Under the pieces are notes generated by a model. The model was not told where the DNA came from. It worked only from the letters and a program-made list of their open reading frames with translations, and made no database searches. This document shows, in pieces, positions 46,809-58,910 of a stretch of 64,000 bases of DNA. Made by a program: the position numbers and the translations under genes. Within the stretch, counting starts at the first letter, position 1. Every line of letters begins with the position of its first letter. The DNA is from Pezizomycotina sp. ARF18. Its lineage: Eukaryota; Ascomycota. Location: NCBI GenBank assembly GCA_002224055.1, contig AZLU01000070.1, positions 28,003 through 92,002 on the forward strand, written 5' to 3'.

Positions 46809-47030
46809 AGAAAGAAAAGAGCTGAGCCCAACCATAAATATCCAGCTTGTATAGTTCGAGATTATTGTAAAGGAGCAACATCATTATGCATTAATATATC
46901 AGATACTAAACCTTACCCACTATGTATCCTAAGGAAACATTGCTTAAAATCAGAAAGAGGAAGATGCATTTACAACAGTAATTGAACCGTCAAGTTGCTC
47001 GATGAAAAACAAGAAGTGCCCAAATCTCTA

Positions 47031-48200
47031 TTATTTTTTCTCATCCCACACCTTGGACCACTTATCCATCCACTGTTTCACGTCGTCCTTATGCTGCTTC
47101 TTCATCGGCTTCGTGAGCTTCTTCTCCTTTCCGTATTCCTCCCTAATAAGGCAATTTAGTCAGTTCTGCTAGACCTCATCCACACTTCAGAAATTAATAT
47201 AGCAATTGAAAAAGTAAAAAGAGCCATACCTCCACTTATTCCACTCCCCCTGCTCAGCAGCGATATCATTCTCCCACTGTATCCACGCCGGCGCCACCGT
47301 CTCATCCCACAACTTCCTATCCTCCTTAACCTTCTTCTGGTCCTTCAAAAAATCCTCGTAATCCTTCTTCGAATCGTGCCACTTCTTCTGCAGCTTCTTC
47401 ATCTCGTCCTCGCTCGACCTAATCTTCACCACGTCGTCCAACCCCGAAATCGTCCTTCCAATCCTTCTCCCTGCTCAACCACCTCATCCACTCCTTATCC
47501 TTTTCTTCCATCGCCTGCCAGCGGCTCTGGTGCTCGCTCAGCTGCCGCCTGTACTGATTATACCTGTCCATATTAGCCTGCCCATTACCCGCACCGAAAA
47601 TACCGGTCGTGCTTTTTCTGCTCCTTCTTCGCTATCTTTAGATTTTTTTTAGCGGCTTTGTAGCTCGACCTCTCCGTGAAAATTCGTCGCGGCGCTTTTT
47701 AAACTCTTCGACTGTAGAAGGCATGGAGGATGAAGTAGATCTTGTTAGCTCCTCGCATTGAGCTAGCGAATTGCGCATTTTGGAGAAGAGGCGGGCGTTG
47801 TATGCGATGTTGGGCGTGTAGCAGCCGCTGCGGGCTTGTATTAAGGGATGGTCCGCGGCGGCGTCGCCGGGGAGCGAACCGTCGGTGGACGGGGCGGGAG
47901 GGGTCGCATGATCTTGCGCGACGTTGAGCTGGGAGAGGGAGCTGGTGGCGGCGTCGACGTCGGAGTCGGAGGACGAGGAATCGTCGTCCTTGGCGGTTTT
48001 ACGGGAGCTGGGGGTCGGTTGAGTTTGCGCGGAAGCTGCAGCTTGCGCCGGTGCTGGCGCTGGCGACGTTTTTGCCGGCGCTTGAGCAATTGCTGGGGCG
48101 ACGCCACGGGTGGCGGGTATTGGGTCGTGTAGTGGGCAGCTTGGCCGGGACTTGGAGGGGACTGGTCGTGGCCGGGATAGCTGCCATCGTTGAAGCCTGG
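47031..48200 (-). CDS. Trp-rich coiled-coil protein, family not recognised
   Basis: The minus-strand reading has a disordered Pro/Ala/Gln N-terminal part (YPGHDQSPPSPGQ near 48140-48180, then AQAPAKTSPAPAPAQAAASA). An acidic Ser patch (DDDSSSSDSDVDAATSSL) and NARLFSKMRNSLAQCEEL follow. The C-terminal half is a charged coiled coil with regularly spaced Trp: RWQAMEEKDKEWMRWL, KLQKKWHDSKKDYEDFL, KLWDETVAPAWIQWENDI and GEWNKWR. After an intron (47143-47229) it ends KQWMDKWSKVWDEKK with TAA at 47031-47033. The start is uncertain and may be in an exon upstream of 48200. It converges with beta-mannosidase and diverges from the PIG-P gene. Cytoskeletal or nuclear roles are both possible; I assign none. 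Shifts occur near 47450-47620 and 48090. Confidence 0.6.
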
Positions 48201-48600
48201 GATATTCGGGCAAAAAAAAAAAAGTACTAGCAGTAGAAACGATCAAACAAGATAAAAAAACATGCAATGGTATAGGCAAACGAAGTTATATATATATTTG
48301 TACTTTTTATCTACATGGTGATAATGAACGATTCCAAATATTTCAAGATATACAGTTGGCGGGGCTATGTGCTTTTTCGCGGGGCCAATCAAAGATTTCT
48401 CGCGACATGTGGTCGAATTTTAGTGACCAAAAAAGAACTGCGGCGAGGTGTTCTTTTAACTTCCGACACCTAGGAATCTAAAAATCGCCTAACCATTTAA
48501 ACTAACCTCCCTCCTCAAAACATCGCAACCGTTCTTTCCCTCTGTCTCCCATCTTTCATGCTCCGCGCCGTCCTCTTCTGATGCTCAGCGCCTCTCCCCA

Positions 48601-49897
48601 ATGGGCCATCAGAAGCAGCAGTCGCCGAGCAACAACAGCAACAAGAGTAACAGCAGACCACCTTCACGCAATGGCTCGTCGACACCTACCCTCGAGGTCG
48701 CAAGTCCGAAGCCCAAGCCGGCGCATCTACAGAATACCTACCTAAAAGCGCCGCGCGCGCGGTCAGATTCTACCTCTTCTGCGTCGTCGCATTCGTCTTC
48801 GGGTTCGTCGTCGAGTTCCGAGTCCTCGTTCCTTGGCGCGAGCCTACTACCGCCGTTCTACAATAGACCTCCTACAGTAAGAAAATCACGAACAATCCAC
48901 TCAAACCCTTATTAAATACATGGATCTTTTACTAACGCTTATATTCTGAAAACAGCCACTACCGCCCTCCCCATCCCTAACATCCTCCTAAAACCCCTTC
49001 ACGCCCTCCCGCCCCGCAACCCCAGACTCCTCGACTCCGAAGCGGCTCGATCCTCCCGCATTGCCCAACTAACTCCCGCGCATCACCAAAGGTACCCACG
49101 TACGAATACTACGGTTTCGTGCTGTACTCTCCTCCACGCTCGCGTTCATCGTGTACATCCTCTGGTCCTACCTCCCCGCTCCGGTCCTCCACCACTTTGG
49201 CATAACGTACTACTACAATAGGTGGTGGAGTCTCGCAGTGCCCGCGTACCTCGTTGTCACAGTGCTGTATATTTTTGTCGCGCTGGCGAGCTATAATATG
49301 GGTTACTTAACGAAACGATTGAGTTGTTTGGAGAATATTACGGATGGTGTAGCGAAGATTGCTGTTGTGGAAGTTGATGAGGGGCGGCACGCGGTGTTTA
49401 TTCCCCGGGATGGTGTGAGGATGTTGTAGCGGAGGAAGAAGAGGACGAACAACCACTAGAAATGAAAGTCGTTCCTGTTCCGTCGGAGCTACAGTTATCG
49501 CGGATACACTGTCGCCGGGTAATGGCAATAATAGCAAAAAGAAGAAAAGGCATAGGACGCGCGGTAGCGGCGGGACGTCTGGTAGCGTGTCGGGCGGTAT
49601 GGACGAGGCGGATTGGTATTATTCGCACAGGCACGAGGCGAACGCGAGTTACTACACCAGCCACCAGAGCGACGACGACGACGAGGATGAAGAAGTGGAG
49701 GAGGAAGGGTTTGGGGAAGGTATACACTGGAAGGATTACTGGGGACAGGGACGGACGCCGTGATGGATATCCCGATCGGGGGAGTATGCGAGGTACTCTA
49801 CGGCGAGGGGAGGAGTGGTGAGAAAGGAAGAAAAAAAGTGGAATATAGGAAATGTTTACATCTGACGGGGGGAGGAAGGGAGATCCCGATTTTGTAA
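48601..49897 (+). CDS. GPI19: PIG-P/GPI19 subunit of the GPI-GlcNAc transferase
   Basis: Starts MGHQKQQSPSNNSNKSNSRP at 48601. A disordered Ser-rich N-terminal region is split by an intron (48877-48955). The PIG-P core begins near 49100 with EYYGF-type text and two membrane segments: LAFIVYILWSYLPAPVLHHF and LAVPAYLVVTVLYIFVALAS. The typical GITYYYNRWW loop lies between them and YNMGYL follows. An acidic tail contains DEADWYYSHRHEAN and ends with DIPIGGVCEVLYGEGR, the conserved C-terminal motif. PIG-P is an ER-membrane component of the complex that adds GlcNAc to phosphatidylinositol, the first step of GPI-anchor synthesis. The long disordered head is usual for filamentous ascomycetes. The stop is given as TAA at 49895-49897; a one-base shift could place it near 49821. 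Confidence 0.85.
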
Positions 49898-50791
49898 ATG
49901 ATATAGTGATAATGGAATGCTCAATTTAATGAAAGGCCTTTTACTAATATATAACTAGTGTTAAATTCACGACTACAATTGCAAGAAGGTATAAACTCGA
50001 GCAATCATGTTGTGCAAATACTGGGGCTTTTCACTTGAGAGAGAAGAAGGATGTTCAATGAAAAATCTCGCCCGTTTCATTTTTTTTGAGAAATAAAATA
50101 AAAATAAAACGTATCTACATTTAGCTTGGTATTTTATAAACAAAAAAGAGGGTTGAAAAAGAAAAATCAAAAGACACTGAGCAGAAAGCTTCAAAAAGGT
50201 GTGTAGGTAGTATTGTATGCATGTAAGCTAGCTGAGCACTTTGATATTCCTATAATTCTCTTGACTCGTTTAATTTTCCAATACCCATGAAGGCGTACTA
50301 ATCCCAAATAAAACGTCATGTCGTCTTTAGTCAGTAGCGTTAGTTGCCTGTCTCGTGAATGCATTGTATGTGTATATGCTTAACATGATCAATATAGAGA
50401 CAGGGGAAAGAAAAGGCCATACAAGTGTATATCACTGGGAGGGAGGACAGGAAGAGGTTCGCGATGAAATAACATGGAGGAAAGAATACTCCTAAAAAAA
50501 ATCTTTTTTTCCTCAATATAAAAAAAAGGCGTATACATGATCACATAAGCAATATCCTGCCTCATCATGTCGTACACTACCGTAAAAAAAAAGCCTTTAT
50601 TAAATAAATAAGTTTTAAGAAAAAAAGAGAAACAAATAAAAATGAATGTCATGGAAAGGTGTAATATAACAAGAACGTGAGGCACACACAACAGAGGTTC
50701 TTTTCGAGAATAGATCGTCACAGGGAAAGCGAGTCAAGAAGAGGTGCTAAGGCGCACCAAAGTGAAGTTTTTTTGAGGATGAAGTTAATGC
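49898..50791. other. Convergent spacer between GPI19 and striatin
   Basis: A-rich on the plus strand from 50060 to 50660, with several A7-A9 runs. No coding signature on either strand. It should contain both 3' UTRs. Confidence 0.5.
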
Positions 50792-52938
50792 TCATCTACT
50801 GTAAACCTTCACAACGCCATCGCGCCGCCGCTAACTACCCACTGCCGTCCGAGCTCCAGACGACTACGCAGACGCCTTCGCCGCGCATGAGCCTATGTGA
50901 CGTGATCTCCTGCGAGCACGCCTCTTTTCCATGCTCCAGAATCGCAGGCTGGCGTCGTGGCCGGCGGAAACCAAATCCTCGTATCAGGAGAGAGTGCGAT
51001 GCAGGAGATGGCAGCAGGGTGCGCGAGCATGTTGTACGTGCATTGACCTACAGAAGCGTTAGAATGGTTTTAATCTTTATAAATTTCGGCGTATAGTCAA
51101 GGGTATTGAAATAACGGAAACGTTTTTGGAATCAGATGGCCAGAAAGTGAGAAATTTTATATCTCATCATAGATAAAATATCGTAAGAGATATATCGAAT
51201 AACACGAAGCTACTCTTCGGCTTTCATCATATAATTTCCAAGGGGGAAAGAGTCACGCAATTGTGCTCAACAAAATAAATAAATAAAAAACCTAGAGAGG
51301 TTGAGAAGAATAAGACAAAAAGACGCGCGTAATATACTCACCTGAATTAGCGTCGTAGAAGCGGATATATCGATCCTCCGTGCCGGATATAACGACTCCA
51401 GCGAGTCCCGTCTTTACATCTCCCGTCGCGCCACCTCCGACGGCTTCTTCCTCAACGGAACGTTCGTTAGAGTCCAGATCGCCCAGACCAATGTAGTTGC
51501 AACCACGGTATTAACTCCCGTATCCGGCGTGCCGTCGTACGATTCGAGTGAGCTCATGCTGGCAAGTTCCTCCCCGGTCTTAGCGTGGAATATCACGATC
51601 GCAGCATCGTTGTAGCCCACGATGAAGTTCTCCCCATTCAAGACAGTGGTGTGATACACGTCGGCGACGCGGTAGATTCGCGGGGTGATAGTTGTCAAGA
51701 GTGAGTACGTGAAGTCCTTGTTAATCCCACCGTACCGCTCATGTAGCTACCCGTCGAATCTCTCCGCAGGCCAGGGCTCTTAACCGAGGCCGGGGCCGTC
51801 ACGCTCCAGACCTTAACAGTGCCGTCTGCGGCTCCGCTTGCTAGGTAGATTTTTCTTCCGCGGTAGGGTTCGGTAGCACGCACAAAGCCCATACCGCATC
51901 CGTATGCCCGACGAGCGTCGCCTTGGCGTCTACTCTGCCGTTCTTCCAAACCTTGACCGTCGAATCAACGCCGCCGGAGAATACCAGTGGTCGCTCTGCC
52001 TATGGATCCGACAACGCTCGCGGATACAGAGGATGCCAGGCAGGTTACTATTCCGCATGTCCGCGGTGCGTAAAATGACTGTGGAGATCCACGTCGCCTC
52101 CGGTAGAACCGCCGCCATGTACGCGTTGGATATGTACCACCTCTTCAGAACACCGTCGTCTCCAGCAGTGCAGATTTCAGGCTCCATGGACGTACCTCTC
52201 CGGTGAAGCAGATCGCTCGCACAACATCGAGGTGGCCCCGCAGCGCAAATCGCACCTTGAAATTTGCAGCAGAGTCCGGCTTGGGTGATGGCAAGGACCG
52301 TCTGTGAACTTCTCCTTCGAGACATAGATTTCCTCCGACCAGTGGAATCTCTCCGACCGCCGGTAGTCGGCGACGGTGGTACGTTTGAAAGTTTCATAGC
52401 TGCTTCGTCGCGTCCTGTAGCTCCATTTTCCGTTCCGGGTAGGTGTGTCACTTCGTCAAAATTCCACCCTTCGGAATCATCTACACTCCTGAACCGCTAC
52501 TCGTTATCGAGCCCAAAACGGCACTGGATTCTTGCGCATTGCGTGCCGCTTCCGAGATCACAGAAGACTCGTCTGATAGCGAATCAACAGAGAAATTGAA
52601 CCTGTTGGATGATTTATCCGATTTCTGGTAGTCGTCGTTGATGGAAGATATTCCGATACCGCGCTGTAACACACCGCCGTCGTCTTTCCGTGGAGGTTGC
52701 ATGAAAGGGGCCGTCCAATATTGTCATGTGATTGAGAAAAAGGCAACGAGCAGAGGCTTGTGTTATCGGCGTTGATGTATGAATAGGTGGTCCCAGCTGC
52801 GGAGGTTCTTGGAAAATTAATTGGTAGGGCTTCTGTTGGTTTGAGGGGTGTGAGATTGGAATATAGACTGTTGCAGTTGCTGCTGTTGTGGAGAGGGGTG
52901 TTGGATGGAATAACGATTTGCTGCTGTTGAATGTGGTT

Positions 52939-52990
<52 letters not shown>

Positions 52991-53927
52991 GTTGCTGTTG
53001 CTGTTGCTGTTGTTGCTGAGCAATCTTCTGAGAGAGGGCTAGTGGATCAGTGGCTGACCGTGACGGGGTCTATGGTGAGGTTGTGGTGGAGGATGGTTGG
53101 GTGGTATTAGAGGTAAGTGATCTCTTTAAGGCACTCACTAGATATGCCCTGCTCTTTCTGGCGGGCACCCTCAGAGCGGAGTGGTGAGGGAGATGCATCT
53201 AAGATAGAATTTGTACGGGGAAGCTCGGTCCTATACCATTATATGATTTAGGAAAAGAAAAGGGTGTTCGTCAGCTACCAAGCCCAGCGGCAAAAATGAA
53301 AAGCGGGACGATCATACTCTTAGCTGCTTCCGAGGCGCCCTTTTCTCTCTTTCAGCTTCATCCTCCGCCGCCCCTCCTTTTCTCGCTAGCTCCTGGTTGA
53401 TTTTCGCCCTTTGATGACATTAGTCGCAACGTTCGACTTGGGAGCATCACCGTGTAATAAAGCGGTGGCACATTTTTTTTTGAACATGTTGGGATATCTC
53501 AGCTACCTTTTTTCCTGATACCTGCTCGAGCATTTTCATCCTCATCAGATAACTTTGCTGAAGCCGTTTGGAAGCATTATTCTCCCCTTCGAGTTTCGCT
53601 ATCCGGGCTTTCATCTCCGCCCGCTCAATTTCCCATTGGTTTCGATCACGCTCGTGTCGATGCCATTCGTCTGGAGAAACCGCATGACGCCCTGGCCAGA
53701 GGAATCCACAAATAAAACCATCGTCAGTATTGCCTTCAACCTAAATAAATTCCTTTGGTCTTGATAGCCTATTCCACGCTACGGTAAATCAAAAGCCCCA
53801 AGCTTTCAGGATCTCGGCGAGGCATAGTATACCTTGCAGTGTATATTCGGTGCCTACGTTTTGCGGGCCGTTGACGCCCTGGCGTTGGGTCGCCTGCCCC
53901 TCCGTGGACAGGCGATTGCCATGCCAT
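50792..53927 (-). CDS. Striatin homologue (STRIPAK scaffold; PRO11/HAM-3 type)
   Basis: The minus-strand reading from about 53927 has MAWQSP, then [15 protein letters not shown]. An intron leads to [28 protein letters not shown] and [20 protein letters not shown], the caveolin-binding/coiled-coil segment of striatins. A long disordered middle includes a Gln tract (52920-53030). Then comes WD40 text: [73 protein letters not shown], and a final KVYSR before TGA at 50792-50794. Striatin is the PP2A B''' scaffold of STRIPAK, needed for hyphal fusion and fruiting-body development in filamentous ascomycetes. An upstream ATG at 54127 stays open in another frame, so the start is not settled. Frame shifts are numerous. 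Confidence 0.9.
52920..53022 (-). repeat. CTGTTG hexanucleotide array (poly-Gln in striatin)
   Basis: The plus strand shows about 14 CTGTTG-type units with one internal break. On the minus strand this is CAACAG, coding glutamine in the striatin frame. Other frames give Asn/Ser or Thr/Ala runs. Confidence 0.9.
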
Positions 53928-56740
53928 GTTGAATCCAGAGGTGAATGCCCGCGGCCGACGAGCTTCCAGGTGCGTCGGCTCCAGCAGCAGCAAGATAGAC
54001 CTTGTCGTATTCTTAAACGCCCGTCTTTGCTCTTCTGAAGCCTATTCTTGCTGTCTTGTGTCTGTTTCACAAAGAATCTTCGTTTCGTTATTTGTCTTGA
54101 AAGATCGATAAGCTTTGCCGCCCCCACCTCAACCTTTTTTTTTTTTTTTTTCGGGGTTGAAAATCTGCAGGGTCGAGAAAAAACACGTGACAGCTATTCA
54201 AGCTTTTGATTTTATCTGGATTTCGCAAAAGCTAGCTGGGGGGACCGTTGTACGAAGGAGAAGACGCCTTCGGCCTGCTGGTCGTGAAGCGCTTTGTGCG
54301 GTTGTCCTGAGACGCGAAAAAGGCAAAGCCCTTGCAGGGCGTAGAGAAGCAAAGATATAATGCCTTTTTTTGCTTAAGGTTAAGCACTAAAACTCTGTAC
54401 CCCACACAAAACCTTTTATAGGCGGGAAAACCGAAGAAAGCATTATTGCAAGGCAGCAGCAGAAAGAGGGCACGAAGTTATGAACATACCAGTGATTTGT
54501 CTTTTCAAACAGCTTAGGAATATGGATAAGAGGCGCGTATGGGAGGTTAAGGTTAGAGAGCAAGAATGCAGTTTGCTCGGAGAGCGGGGGAAAAAAAGGG
54601 TTTATTGGGGAGAAATAATTTTTTTTAATTTTAATTTTAATTTTTTTTTGTGTATTTGACTCAAGGTAAAAGATGAGTTACCGCAAAATACTTTTCTGTT
54701 GGTGCGTGGGTTTTAGGTGTGGTTTTGGACAAAGAGCCACGAAAACCTAAAGGAACCAAAAAAGATCTTGGCGCTCCTGTGTGTGTATGTGGCTGGTGTG
54801 TATGTGGCTAGTGGATATTTCAGCCACACAGGCAGACAGCGCCACTGCAAAGGGTCTTCTCTTCTACACCCTCAAGTTCTCTTACTGGTGGTAGCTAAAT
54901 CGACAGCTCAACCTATGAGCGGCAAAACGCATGACACGAACGACAAAAGTTCTATCTTTCTTCTCCTCCAAGGCATTATTTCCAATGGCTTTACAGACAC
55001 TGCCTCGCGATCGCTTACCGCTTCCCCGAGAATCTCACTGGTTCCTATAATCCTAGCGTATCGGTTCCTTTCGTGACGAAGGACTTCCTCTTTTCCTTTT
55101 TTCCTTTCTTTCTTTCCTTTTTTTTTTTTTTTCCTCTTTACTTTCTTTTCCATTTCCTTTTGCGTTGCCTAAGTCTTCCTACTAGAAAAAGATTGCTGGG
55201 AACCCCGGACGAGACGGGCGCCGCAATGAGGATAGAGAGAGAAAAAAAAAAAAAAAACCCCAACTTTCTTCAACCTTACGCCCTAATCCACGACATGAGA
55301 AGAATATAATCGTGATCGCCTCGACGAGGCGATTCAGATCCCGTGCCTGTATTACTTTATTGGGTAAACAGAGCAGGAAAAGGTTCGCGCTAAGAATCTA
55401 ATTGCCTGTCTTTTTTTTATTTTTTTTTTTAAGTAGAATTGTTAGGTGGGTTGTTGGTGGTGGTGGAGAGTAATAGACAATAGGAACGCATTGAAGCCGC
55501 AGCGCCCAAACCCCACCAACAACCCTCAAGCATGATTCTTTGGGGGGAAAAAAAAAAAAAACAACCACCACACCACACACCAATACAAAAAAAGACGTCA
55601 AGATGCAGATACAATCTATCTCATAGACGCGGTATAAACACCCTTTTTCGAAGAAGGGGAAAGTCTCAAAGTCTGGTTTTCCATTTTCTAACTAGCTCAA
55701 CATGGTGATATACAAAGTGGCGCATTTTAGGCAACATCTGTCCTTCTTCCCTTCTTCTATTGTCTTTTCCCACGTTTTTTTTTCCTTTTTCGTTTCGTCC
55801 TAGCGTCAATTCGGAGCTCTCACGAGTGGTTTTAAAATCCGAATATTTGGAACGCATGAATTTCACCGCTTCTTTTGTCTCCACCCGACTAGACTACCAT
55901 CCACCATCTACCTCATTGGCTGGGGCTAATCGACTGCGCTGTCAAACAGAAATTCCAGACCGCCATCCCTCAGCTCAATGATATTTCCTTTAACTTTTCT
56001 CTCCTTTTCTGAGCAGCATTGTTTTTCTTCGTAGAACAAGACGAAGGTCTGACATGCTTCCAGATCACCTTAGTTCGCCGCCCTGCGCGTTGGAACAAGC
56101 GTAGGCAGCCGGTTTCCGACCTGGAACCAGCATCAAGACAGCAGCGCCTCTTCAAGAGAAATATCCCAGAACAGGAAAAACCCTGTTTTGCTTCTCGCCT
56201 ATCTAGATAGCTAGTATTGGACCTTCTAAAGTTTTTAATTTCTTTTTTGTTCCATGGTACAACGCTGGAGAAAACGGGAAAAAGCCCTCGCGTTTGACGC
56301 AGATTTGAAACTTTTTTCTTGCTCGTCCCGGTATTCCCTTAGTTCTGACTTTGCCATCCCGTCCGTTGAGAATTGGCCACTCAAAATGACTCCTCTTGCT
56401 TCTCTGACATGGACCTATCGGCGACGGCGACGACAGCAACGACGTTGCAATTTGCAGCGCGAGTATGCAGATGTGGTCTTACAGGCTCTAGCAACACGTT
56501 TAATATTTTATTTTCAATTTTGAAAAACGTGGTCTCTTGATTTTTTGATTTTTTCTTCAAACTATCTCGGCTTCCTGTCGTTCGGTATGCCTTGATATTC
56601 CTTGATATTCGCCGGAAGCTCGTTGTGGCTGAGCTGCGCACCAATCAAAAAAAACGCGGAGGTCGTATGTCACATGACCACATCACAACCCGGAAAACGA
56701 AAAATAGCTTATAGGTTTAGTTACGACTAGAAAACTCACG
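53928..56740. other. Spacer upstream of striatin, no supported gene
   Basis: About 2.8 kb with A/T runs (54133-54150, 54619-54645, 55120-55133, 55243-55257, 55547-55561) and scattered short frames. A minus-strand frame near 56575-56640 reads LSHNELPANIKEYQGIPND, which is protein-like but isolated. Another near 56275-56400 reads MAKSELREYRDEQEKSF. They could be exons of a small unrecognised minus-strand gene, but I cannot connect them with confidence. Confidence 0.35.
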
Positions 56741-56758
56741 GAACATGCTAGAAGGTTC
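56741..56758. promoter_or_regulatory. Four-unit heat-shock-element-like site
   Basis: Reads GAA-ca-TGC-ta-GAA-gg-TTC with correct 5-bp phasing and one mismatch (TGC for TTC). It lies about 100 bp from the start side of the possible minus-strand exons at 56275-56640 and about 2.2 kb upstream of the HSF1 ATG. A chance match is possible. Confidence 0.5.
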
Positions 56759-58910
56759 CATTACTCGGACTTTACTTTTTCAGCGCGAGGACTTTTTTAA
56801 GAGCTACACTTCTATATAACCAATGTCTTTTTTCCTTCCTTTGAGGGTTTCACGAGAAATCCTTTTGGTTCTTTCTTTTCTTTCTCTTACCCCTTGATGC
56901 CTTTTGTATGCAAAAAAATATAAAAAATAAACTCGTGATCGTTCATGTATCATGTAGTTACACAAAGTTATTCTAGAGTGTGTAAAGAGTAAGACAGGCA
57001 CAACTTCTGCTGCATAGGTGACGGCAGAAAGCGGAGTTGGCAATTGCTTTTAGAAAAGAAGAAAAGAAAGAAAGAAAGAAAAATGTAAATATAAAAGAAT
57101 TAATTACAAAAAAAATATAAAATTATTATTCGGGGTTTATAATAATTCGCGAGACCTTGTGAGTTTTTTCTTTTCTGCTTACCTCATCATCTCGCAGCTC
57201 ACGAGTTTTCCCTGTAGCCCCGCGGCAACGCATGAAAAGAAAAACGAGGTGCGAGGTCATCTAAAAAGTTACGGTTCTTAGTCCTTACATCCTCCAGGAT
57301 TATTCATCCACGATTAAACTGGTGGTGGCTGTAGGTCTTCAGTGTCAGTAGTGTGAGGAAGTGTGGGAGAAAAGAAACAGCAGCAGAAACGGTTAAAAGC
57401 GGAGGAACTTCCAACGGACGGGGTAGGTGACATTTATCTCATACAAATTCATACGAGATCGGAGGTATCGCTCCGGGTTCTAGCTAGACGAACGTGCATC
57501 ATATATATACATACATACATATATACATTGTTTTTGTTTTACGTTGCAGGGCATTGCTGACCAGAAGGACGGAGCCAAATCCAACCGCCGTTCGCTAAGG
57601 CATCCCGAGACAATATTCTCTAACTGCTTGAAGTGCATACTGCTACTAACTATCATATACTGAATATCTCGTGTCCTTTATTTTTTTTTAAAAAAAAAAA
57701 AAAATCATTTCTTTTTCTTCATTATTTTAATTTATTTTATTTGTATTTTATTCTTTTTTTCTTCTTTGAATATTTTTTTTATTTTTATTTAATTTTTTTT
57801 TTCCTTTTTTATTTTTTTTTTTTTTTTGTTCTCTATTTTCTTCTCTCTTTATATATATAAAAAAAAAAACATTTTCTTTCTTTTTTTCTTCCCCAAAAAA
57901 ATTCGGAAACACATCATCGCATCTTTTTTTTTTTTTTCCTAACACGCACACAACCCAAGAGCCTCTTTCTTTCCTAACTTTTCTTTTTTCTACAATCAAC
58001 TTCCCTTCCTCAAACATAAAATAAACATCTCCCCTTCCCACTTCTTACATTCTCACCACCGTTCGATACGACGACTATCTCTCTCTTTACTATCTTTTGC
58101 CTCCCTCTGTAGGTCGAAGAACTACCGAAGTAAGGCTAACTCATTTTGTGGCCTCGTCATCTGTTAGCCGAAAAAAAAAAAAATTCACTCAATCCATCAA
58201 CGATTTCGTGAACAGTCATAACCACGCCAATTGAACCTACAAAACTCAACCCTATATTAACAAAACACAAAAGAAAGAGTGAGTTACTTTCTCATTGAGC
58301 AGATCTCCTTAAAAGTCAACTTCGCGATACCCTTTTTGCTTACCGTCATTGTCCACTCGGACATGATTTCCAGAACCGCTCGGAATTAAACGCAGTTTAT
58401 CACCGTGGAGGATTTTTTTTAAAGTTTCCCTTTGTTCGTTCTTTTCCGTTTACTAGCCTCCTAGAATGTGCAGAAGGTGTAGTCTAGTTTGGGAGCATTA
58501 GCTAGCTGATTATATATCCTTCTATATCCTCTTGCTATCGCATTTCTTTGAACAGAAGGCGCTGGTGGAATTTTTGTATCGCCTTTTTTCTTTGTCTTCT
58601 TCTCTGTCTCATTGCGTGTCTCGATCTTCCGTCGGCACCTCAATTCCGTGCCAATACATCACCTAATTTCCCCAATACCCTCAACTCACATTCTTCTTTC
58701 TAAACTTTCGTAAAAAAAAATTTTCTTTCCTTCATCGTATCGCCACGATCTTCACCTCTGTTCTCCTTCCAATGATCGAAACGTTTCCTGACTAACCACG
58801 CAGAAAAGAACAAAAAACTCTTCCCATAGTAATCTCGCAGATCGGGGAAACAGGTCTATCGCTTCCAAAACTGGCATCCCTATACACCCATCCCTTCTTA
58901 TTCGCAGTAT
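56759..58910. other. T-rich upstream region of HSF1
   Basis: About 2.1 kb, dominated between 57660 and 57930 by T and A/T tracts. The 58000-58900 part is pyrimidine-rich, as expected for a long 5' leader, and includes short potential upstream start codons. A short plus-strand frame at 57363-57560 (MGEKKQQQKRLKAEELPTDG) is followed by an acceptor-like TTGCAG and GIADQKDGAKSN, but this is too weak to call a gene. Confidence 0.45.

Noticed and set aside
57660-57930. Phe/Tyr-rich and Lys-rich long frames on both strands
   Set aside because: They arise from T and A tracts; composition alone explains them.
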